Positions 56,640 through 64,000 of a DNA stretch of 64,000 bases are shown here, piece by piece; position 1 is the first letter of the stretch, and each line of letters begins with the position of its first letter. This stretch comes from Malaya genurostris. Lineage: Eukaryota > Arthropoda > Insecta > Diptera > Culicidae. The stretch is from the NCBI RefSeq assembly GCF_030247185.1, contig NC_080571.1, positions 45,983,002 to 46,047,001 on the forward strand, written 5' to 3'. The translations under genes and the position numbers were made by a program. The notes beneath the pieces were generated by a model. The model did not search any database. It had not been told where the DNA came from and saw nothing but the letters and a program-made list of their open reading frames with translations.

Positions 56640-57060
56640 TATACACTTACCATAAAGCCTCAGCCGGGATGGCCGTTAGTTCTTACAGCGAATTGCTTGT
56701 TATGCCATTGATCGAGTCATGGCGCGTTCCCTGGAGTGGATATTTTAGTTTTGGAAAAAGGAAAATGTCACAGGGGGCCAAATCTGGCGAATACGGTGAC
56801 TGACTTTCGATTCGTGTTTGGCCAAAATTCACAATTCACAATCATGCAAAAAATTCAGTTCTTTCGGTACGAGGTTAGCATCGACGGATTCCATACCTAA
56901 AACGTTAACCAAAACGGGCTGAGTCGATGCATAAGAGATACCAAGATCCTCTGCTATCTTTTTCACAATAACACGACGATTTTCAAGTACAATTTCTATC
57001 ATTTTTTCAATGTTATCGTCGTTGAAAGAGCCGAAAGGGTGAGCAGCATGAGGCAAATTT
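56640..57060 (-). pseudogene. mariner-like transposase relic (third lineage), internally deleted
   Basis: On the minus strand the N-terminal domain gives FNDDNIEKMIEIVLENRRVI, VKKIAEDLGISYASTQPVL and VNVLGMESVDANLVPKELNF (57056-56829). A shifted frame then gives SPYSPDLAPCDIFLFPKLKY (third Asp) and a tail ending about 56640. The centre with the first two Asp is missing. The PELNFLH and LFPKL signatures set it apart from the other mariners here. Confidence 0.75.
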
Positions 57061-57430
57061 TCTACGATCTTACGTCCCTCACTGAATGTTCTATGCTACT
57101 GAAATACATGCGTTCTCGATAAAGTAGACTCCCCAAAACACTTCTGCAACAATTTTAATGATTCCGTAGCCGATATTCCATTTGAAATACAAAATTTCAA
57201 GCAAAATCTTTATTAATTTTTTTTCTATAGTAAAAATAGCCAGACAAATGTTTCGTGTCGTAAAAAAGCAGCTGTCAAACACACACTAATTGACATATCC
57301 CGCTTAAACTTAACAGGAATGCCAAAAAAGGTTGTACCAACATACGAAAATAATAGATTACCGATTAGGTTTATGCACGCGTTTTAAATAGACCAGTACC
57401 AGTCAAATTTGATCACAAGGTAAATGTCCG

Positions 57431-57706
57431 TCTTGAACAGAGATGCCAGATCTGCAGATTTGTCTGTAAATCTGCAGACTTTTGAAGATTTTTTAAAATC
57501 GAAGACTTTCGTCAAAATGAACAGACTTTTGAAATTGCAGTGACCTTTTTTTTTTGCTCGCCAAGCCAGTTTAGCGTATCACACTTTATAGCGAAATTGC
57601 TGCCAGCAAGACATACTTGCTAACTGCAGATTTTTTTTCGGATATACAGACTTTTGCAACCCTATCTGAAAATATTTAAATTTTTTACTAGACATCTCTG
57701 GTCTTG
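57431..57706. mobile_element. Possible MITE with ACAGAGATG ends
   Basis: TCTTGAACAGAGATGCC on the left faces an inverted TCAAGACCAGAGATGTC on the right. The interior repeats CTGCAGA and 'cagacttttg' several times. The stretch from 57061 to 57430 shows nothing recognisable. Confidence 0.35.
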
Positions 57707-57712
57707 AATTGG

Positions 57713-58827
57713 GCGTGTTCAAAGTTTCATTTAAACCGGAGGGTGGGAAATCTGATGACATGCTATACGATTATATCTGGAATCGTTTATTCACTTTTCT
57801 AGCACGGTGAAATTTGCAACTTTTTCACATCAGAAATATTCATCAGGCTAGAAGCAAAACATACCTGCATTGATCAAATTTTGCATCGGCTCAAACGAAT
57901 AAAACCTGACAGTGGCCAAGCACAGATCTCTTCAGTGTCAGGGTGGTAAAATGAGGCCACTGACGTTTCTCATTTGCGTACGTGATATTGGGTCGATTTT
58001 CTCACGAGTTTTTTCGTAGTATTTTTGGTCTGCTCTTTTATTGTGCTATTTTTAGCATAAAAAACCAAATTCATCCTGTATTTCCTGGTTGGAGGTTTTT
58101 GCTGATTTTTTAAGTAGTGGAACAAAAAGTTAAAATTCCATGCTACAAAAAAAAATCGAAACACTTTCAAATCAGAATCTGGTCGGGCGCGGTGGTCGGT
58201 CTATCGGTTTTGTTTGGCTGTGTAATCCAATTTCGCACATCACGAATGTGTTAACCCACTTAAATTACCCTCGCCGAATTATTCACCAGCTCGATGTAAT
58301 TTTCCCCAACTCCGATGGGAGAAAAAGAGCGAGAAAGAGAAGATAGAAAAAACCGGTCACTTTTCCTCTTTGCAGAGTGAGCGGTTCGTTGTCGGCAACG
58401 ATGGCATCAAACATTTGTTTTTTGTTGGTTTGAAAATTACACAAACTCTCGCACACTGACGACGGTGACGACGACGACGACGCTTGCGCCAGACGCTAGT
58501 GTTGGTGCTGTGAAAGAGAAAAATTTTTACTTGCCGCGTACTGCACAACGCAAGATTTTTTGTTTTTTATGTTTATTTTTGCAATGCTTCTATTGCTGAC
58601 GGTGGGATCGCTTCCCAAATGGCATTGAAGCGCGCGCGGCGCAGAGTTAGTTGCTATTACTTTTATATTTTCTATGACCGGCTTCGTGAAGAAAACCGCC
58701 GGACTGACGCCGCTGTTGCCGCCGCCGATGATCGGGGCGCGATTGCATAATACAATAACTGTAGACCACCGTACATAAACTTACACTACACAATTTACAC
58801 ACCGGGTAGGCAGGTAAGTGAAACTTA
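57713..58827. other. GC-richer non-coding block, no gene confirmed
   Basis: It includes a (GAC)n run at about 58456-58486, a GCGCGCGCGG segment near 58632 and a perfect splice-donor match CAG|GTAAGT at about 58812. One small frame (58673-58777) is discussed among rejected items. It could be a 5' exon and intron start of a host gene, but nothing confirms this. Confidence 0.35.
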
Positions 58828-59099
58828 TGGCGTTTTCGTTTTTAATTTGCACTACACCGGTGCAGTGCTACACTGAGGCATGAATAAACGAACAAAAATG
58901 ACGAAAACATAAACAGTAACCATTGACTACAATTAACGATTCCATTGCACAGAGCTACACCAAACTTTTGATGAGTGCTACACCAGTGGTATCGGTGCAG
59001 AAACAGTGTAGCACTGGTGTAGTGCAATTGGTAAAAACGAACGGTTTAGGTGCAGCTTTCGCTACACCGGTGTAGTGCAATTTAAAAACGAAAACGACA
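58828..59099. mobile_element. 272-bp MITE with TTA target duplication
   Basis: The left end TGGCGTTTTCGTTTTTAATT and the right end, read inverted from 59099 as TGTCGTTTTCGTTTTTAAAT, continue into CACTACACCGGTG as inverted arms of about 38 bp. TTA flanks both sides (58825-58827 and 59100-59102). The interior carries more CTACACCRGTG and AGTGTAGCAC motifs in both orientations. A three-base TTA duplication is typical of PIF/Harbinger elements. It is non-coding. Confidence 0.78.
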
Positions 59100-59144
59100 T
59101 TAATCTCGGCGATTGACTACACCTTTTTAATAGACTAACCGGCA

Positions 59145-59188
<44 letters not shown>
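59145..59188. repeat. (CGT)n microsatellite
   Basis: There are 44 bp of uninterrupted trinucleotide, close to 15 units. Confidence 0.97.
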
Positions 59189-59189
<1 letters not shown>

Positions 59190-60890
59190 AAACAACGGGT
59201 TTGTTTATTTACTTACTTTGTTTTGTAGCTGCACATTGCATGATGGGGTCGATCGAGAAAAGCCGGCGTTAGATCGATTCGTCGCCGGCACGGAGGGAAA
59301 ATGGTTGCGTTTGTGAAAATGCATTTTTGAAACGTGGTATTAAAAATCGATCTACGATCATGCGAAATGAGTATTAGTGGTTTTTAATTACCTTAAAAAT
59401 GAACCCTTTAAACAGTAGCTCCCTTTTAGTCCCACAGTGCACAGCGAAAGCGAGAGTGTGGTTTACCCACACCAGCATTGGCCCGGTTGGGATTGCCGTG
59501 TGTGTGTGTGCGGCGCTCTTGCGTTGGCATAATTCGGCATAAATGAAATATATAAATATATGGGCAATAATGTAACTAACGCTCTGCAATCATTGCTCCG
59601 ATACTCGTTGGCGCTGGCAGATCTGGGTCTGTAGGTATTTCGAGTTGATTGACTCGTGCGCAAGCTTCAATCACTCAACCACTTTCGGTATGAGTTTTTC
59701 TTTTTCTTACCCGGCGATCGTAGGCTCTAGCGATTCAATGAATGTGAAGCATTTTTATAGCCACTTTAGAGCAGCAACGCCATTAGTTAGTACGAGTTCC
59801 ATTGCGCCAGACCACCACAGCCCTCACCTACCTAATGAGGTAATAAGCGAGATAAACTGCTGTCCAATCGGCAGCAAATTGGTTCGGACATGAACGTATA
59901 TGATCGATCGGTAATTTTTCGTTTCGCTTGTTTCGTTCATCGACCGCCATGGTTTAGGTTCTAACAGCTACCGCCCCGGCATCTGCAAAATCCGTAGACC
60001 TTTTGGTTCAGAAATGCCAAATGTCACTAAGAAAAAAAAATACCCATCATTAGACAATTGCGTTTACCAAAAGTGAAGGTCAACCGACCGGCCTTTACGC
60101 TGTTTACTCGCCGATTGTTCCTTGGCGTGCCACGAGGCCAAAGGTAACAACGGCTTCGTAGTTCGAACAACGCATCATTAGTTCAGCGCAACTACTGTTG
60201 TTTTGTTGTTGCTGACGTTGACTTCGAAACCCGGTTATTTGGAGGAACAGACGGTAGAGCAAAATAACAAACAAACGAAACAGGAAAATGGCACATGAAC
60301 CAAGTAACCAAGTTGCTAGTAAGTAAGAAGGGTAACAGGTCAGATTTGGAGGGGAACGACCATTGCAGCTAGCTAAACCATGCAATTCAAAATGAGCTGA
60401 ATTGGAACAAAAGTGCAATCATTACTGGTAACTGTTGAATTAGTCTTTGCTGTTGCCAATGCTAGCAGGAGAAGCTATAATAAGCGAAACTCGAAATTGT
60501 ATGCTTCGAGTAGTGCATAACTGCAATTGGAGCTTGTGCGATTTGTGTGGCCTGGGGAACTGATTGCTAATGATTTACGCTAGAAAAAAAATTTTTTTTC
60601 CATCAGTTCTCTTAGTTCTGGAAATCTCATATCTGAAATTTTATATCTGCCCCGAAAGGGAGTTCATATTGTTATACCACATTCGAAAGGTCAGACTGGA
60701 AACAATTTTCTCAAAGTTTCAACCCTTTAACTGCCATATTGACAAACTAGGGTTTCTTCAAAAATCAAATAAAATAAAAATCAATAGAACTACCCTAGAT
60801 TCGTAGGGCACGAATAATTGGTTTACTGCACCGGAGAGAATTGCATATAGTGTCAAGAGAAAAAACTCATATTTTCCTGCTTATTACTGC
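59189..60890. other. GC-moderate sequence with few repeats, no gene confirmed
   Basis: It contains (GT)n near 59499-59510 and several short frames on both strands (up to 104 codons, 60104-60418 minus). None shows a domain. A lower repeat content than the flanks suggests host sequence. Confidence 0.35.
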
Positions 60891-60899
60891 GGTATTATA

Positions 60900-62395
60900 A
60901 AAAAACCAATCTTCTAATCCACCCAGTAGAGTGATAGTGCCTTTCTCTTGCCATTTAAATATTCTCTGTAACATTTGTGAGATTCTATCCTAGGTCATTA
61001 GTACTGTGAGCTTATCTAATAACCTAAGAGTAGCTTTCAAATGAGTCTAAGTCTTTCGAAATCGATTCTTTAATCGGTAAGAAAACAACGCGTTTTGTCG
61101 GTTACGTCACTTATACCGTTGAATTTCCGGAACCGGACGCGACAGCAATTTTATGTTCGAACTTAATCAATGGTGTGATAGTAACTTTCAAATGAGTCTT
61201 TCAAAGGCTTTCAAAATCGATTCTTTAATCTCCGAAAAAATTTGCGGAACTGAAAAACATTGGGGTTTTTCAGTTACGTCACATATAAGATTACATCTCT
61301 CGAACCGGAAATGCTCGCCATAACCCACCCTTCCAAGTTTGATTGACATTGTTAGCTTTTAAATTAGCTTAACTTTATCTAAATTCGTTGAGTCACCTTC
61401 GAGACTAGACTTGTAGAAATCAGCTCTGCCGTCTCTGAGCAAATTGAGCGGTAAATAAGGATGGCGTTTTGTCGGTTACGTCACTCATACCATTATATCT
61501 TGAGCCGTTTGACCTTCGAACTTAATCCACAATTCTCTAGTAGCTTGCAAATGAGCCAAAACGTGTTAAAATTGGCTTAGCCATCTCTGAGAAAATTAGG
61601 CGGGTTAAAAACAACGAGTTTTGTCTGTTACGTCACTTATAGTATTATATCTCTGGAAACGGAAGTGACAGCCACTTGATCTTCAAAATTGATTCGCAAT
61701 CCAAATGTAGCTTTCAAACGAGCTTAAGTTTGTAAAAATCGGTTCTGCCAACTCGAAGAAAAAAGAGTAGAGAGAAAAATCGCGTTTTGTCGGTTACGTC
61801 ACTTATACTATTATATATCCCCGGAATAGAATGTGACGAACGTTTGATTTTTTAACTTCATCCAAAATCAAATAGTAGCTTTCATACGAGCCTAATCTTG
61901 AAGAAATCGGCTCTACCATCTCTGAGCAAAATGAGCGAAAAAAGAACGCGTTTTGTCGGTTACGTTATTTGTACTATGATAACTCCGAAATCAGAAGTGA
62001 CCGACATTTCTTCTTTGAACTTGATCCACAATTTTATAGAAGCTTGCAAATAAGCCTAAATCTCTAATAAAATCGAGCGGTAAAAAAATAACGCGTTTTA
62101 TTGGTTACGTCACTTATACCATTACTTCTCCAAAACCGGAAGTGGAGGCCATTTGATATTCGAATTTAATCAATGGTCCAATAGTCGCTTTCAACAAAGC
62201 CTAAGTTTGTTGAAATCGGTTCAGCCATCTCCAAGAAAATTGAGCGGTATTTTTTTTAAATGCCCACATACACATGCAGACATTATCCGAATTCGACGAG
62301 CTGAGTCGACTGGTGTATAGCACTATGGGTCTCCGCGGCTCCTTTCGAAAGTCGGGTTTTCTAGCGATTCTATCAAAAGTCATAACTTGCCATTA
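60900..62395 (+). repeat. Tandem array of the GGTTACGTCAC unit
   Basis: It starts at a diverged TTCTAATCCACCCAGTAGAG end motif. Seven copies of TTTTGTCGGTTACGTCAC (or a variant) begin near 61092, 61264, 61467, 61618, 61786, 61950 and 62094, a spacing of 144-203 bp. Each unit also has 'ccggaagtgacagcc', 'aagtttgttgaaatcgg' and 'ccatctctgagaaaattgagcg' parts. The same unit is at 16180-16570. It ends with a region of 'cgacgagctgagtcgactgg'. Confidence 0.78.
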
Positions 62396-62601
62396 AATAG
62401 AAATAGAAAAGCAATAATTTTGAGAAAACATCTCCAGAAGAACACACTTCTGGAACCGGAAGTCGAATCTGGACACAGCTTGGAAATTCAGTATAGGATC
62501 GTAAGATCATTGATTCAAATCCAAGTTTGAGAAAAAGTTGGTGAAACCATCTTGGAGAAAAATGAACTGGCGAGCTTGAGGAATGGAGTTACATTTCTGA
62601 T

Positions 62602-62988
62602 GTGATGAGTGAAAGAAACTGCAAATTCAAGTGTTTGCTTTTATGAATGAAATTTTAGAAGAAATAACTTCTTACAAATTGTAAATAAATTTGATGCGGA
62701 TGCGACCAATTGATGTTTCAAATTAAATGATGGCTTTTTGGTCAATTGGTTTCGCGTCAAACATTTATTTTACGTTACCGGCCAACGTTTCGAGGGTCAT
62801 ATTAGGGCCAAACGACTACACATATTTTTCGTCAAAACCACTTGACCAACAAGCCATCATTTAATTTGAAACAACATCAATTGGTCGCATCCACATCAAA
62901 TTTATTTACAATTTGTAAAAAGTTATATCATCTTAAATTTTCTCCATGAAAGCAAACAATTGAATTTGCAGCTTTTTTCACTCATCAC
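62602..62988. repeat. 387-bp foldback
   Basis: The arms 62602-62757 and 62835-62988 are inverted repeats of about 155 bp with good identity (GTGATGAGTG, GCAAATTCAA and TGATGGCTTTTTGGTC on the left; inverse on the right). The 77-bp loop contains GGCCAACGTTTCGAGGGTC, a member of the CGAAACGTYGG motif family. No coding sequence is present. Confidence 0.82.
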
Positions 62989-63420
62989 CCTGTGCTTCCG
63001 GAAGCTGGATTTATATGAAATTTGGAAAGTTTCTATGGGACAATTCATTTGAGCCCAAGTTCGTGAAAATCGGGTTCGCCATCAAAGTAAGTGCATATTG
63101 TTCTCACATACACAAACAGACATTTTGCGATCTCGACGAACTGATTCGAATGGTAGAAGATGAAAATCGCCCATCACCGTGATGTGATCGCGTAAGTGTC
63201 GTAAACGCTATAATTGAAAGCTCAATGATCGCTCAACCGATTCAGACGATCTGAGACTTGTTCGGAAGCTAAATTGAGATCCCGGGACAAGTGATAATAT
63301 CTCAGGGTACGAACTTCCGATTTTTGACGTTTCGGCCTTAGTTATAGACCTTTATCAAGGAACATAGAAAAAAAGTCGGATTTCACATTGCATGGCCTTT
63401 CTTTATGATAAAGGCAAAAG
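62989..63420 (+). repeat. Dispersed repeat block (continued)
   Basis: 'gaagctggatttatatgaaatttgg', 'gtgaaaatcgggttcgccatc', a GACGTTTCGGCCTTAG motif at 63330 and a closing GCATGGCCTTTCTTTATG with AAAGGCAAAAG belong to the same large repeat family as 53.9-56.5 kb. Confidence 0.5.
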
Positions 63421-64000
63421 AGGCAAAATTTTCGTTATTTCATTGGACTGACACAGAAATCCGGATATAAAATTCGGCTTGTAATATATTTAGGAGTTAG
63501 AAAAAATAAATCATAAGTTAAAAAAAATCAAAGTGAAAAATATATTCAGCATCTCCTGAGAATATTGTAATCAACTCAAAAAAATCTCGATTGATTCGGG
63601 TAATTCGCAAAAGTGTGCTTTGGCGATTTGTCACCAGAACACATTTTTGCCAATTACCCGAACTAATCGAGAAATTCGGTAACAGAAGTATTAGCAATAA
63701 TACATTTGAGCTCAATCATTGACGCCTTTGTAATTTTCATCCAAGTATGCAAGTGTTTTGGTTATCGGTTCAGCAATCATCGAAAAAGTTGTGCAGAGTG
63801 CGGTCTTGGTGTTATATTTTTTGTATCATTCTCGTTCTAACCTAATTAATAATTACTGAGTTGGTAGGTTAAAATGTTGTTTCGTTTATGTACTTAATTT
63901 TCTTCTCTCTACTTTGTTCTTGGTATTATAAAACAAGCGAAAGTTTTTTACTATTCGACGTTTCGGTCTTTGGTGTCGGCTAGCAATTTGATCTGATCAA
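63421..64000. other. AT-rich end of window, no gene recognised
   Basis: Only short frames are seen. Two inverted segments (AAAAAAATCTCGATTGATTC near 63578 and ACCCGAACTAATCGAGAAATTC near 63655) pair weakly. CGACGTTTCGGTC occurs at 63957. Confidence 0.4.

Noticed and set aside
58673..58777. Small frame starting MTGFVKKTAGLTPLLPP, upstream of a splice-donor match
   Set aside because: The first dozen residues recall the start of a mitochondrial complex I accessory subunit (M-G-KKT-GLT pattern), but the similarity ends at once, the frame stops after 34 codons and no second exon was found. Too weak to call.

Overview
This window is eukaryotic, intergenic or intronic, and almost entirely built from transposable-element debris. 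It most likely comes from a culicine mosquito, probably Aedes. The reasons are several relics of the D37E group of Tc1/mariner transposons (a group described from mosquitoes), tRNA-derived SINEs, jockey-type retrotransposons ending in (TAAA)n, and long AT-rich spacers full of degenerate dispersed repeats. No multi-exon host gene could be recognised. The only long intact reading frame is an 821-codon retrotransposon polyprotein (11097-13562).

Layout, left half. 0-5 kb: AT-rich sequence, a foldback repeat (555-885), a retroposon 3' end, and a 663-bp foldback element (1937-2599). 5-7.5 kb: a mariner (5794-7076) sitting inside the transposase gene of a D37E element (4982-7511), both with terminal inverted repeats and TA duplications. 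10.7-13.7 kb: a truncated SINE and a 5'-truncated jockey-type element with an open reading frame. 15.3 kb: a 152-bp palindromic repeat carrying a predicted hammerhead ribozyme. 16-22 kb: tandem and dispersed repeats and AT microsatellites. 23.7-31 kb: a solo retrotransposon ORF1, a deleted D41D transposon, reverse-transcriptase relics and a 918-bp internally deleted mariner.

Layout, right half. 31.0-36.1 kb: two more predicted hammerhead ribozymes, a foldback with ribozyme cores in its arms, several decayed copies, a possible TATA promoter (about 32.9 kb) and a 1.4-kb element with inverted ends. 36.8-39.0 kb: another inverted-end element and three 163-bp tandem copies that read as identical. 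42-52.5 kb: mariner, D37E and D41D relics, SINEs, a possible solo LTR and a GAATTCTGG-type minisatellite. 53-64 kb: long degenerate repeat blocks, MITEs, a 387-bp foldback and a GC-richer stretch (57.9-60.4 kb) that may flank a host gene.

The most interesting signal is the hammerhead family. Copies at 15313-15408, 31036-31134 and 35748-35846 (all minus strand) keep the core CUGAUGA...GAAA, a seven-pair stem III, a permitted cleavage triplet (GUC or GUU), and a long stem I whose sequence differs between copies while pairing is kept, including one compensatory T-A to C-G change. They lie in short non-coding foldback or head-to-tail units, which suggests a ribozyme-bearing non-autonomous mobile element. 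Self-cleavage and mobility are inferred, not shown.
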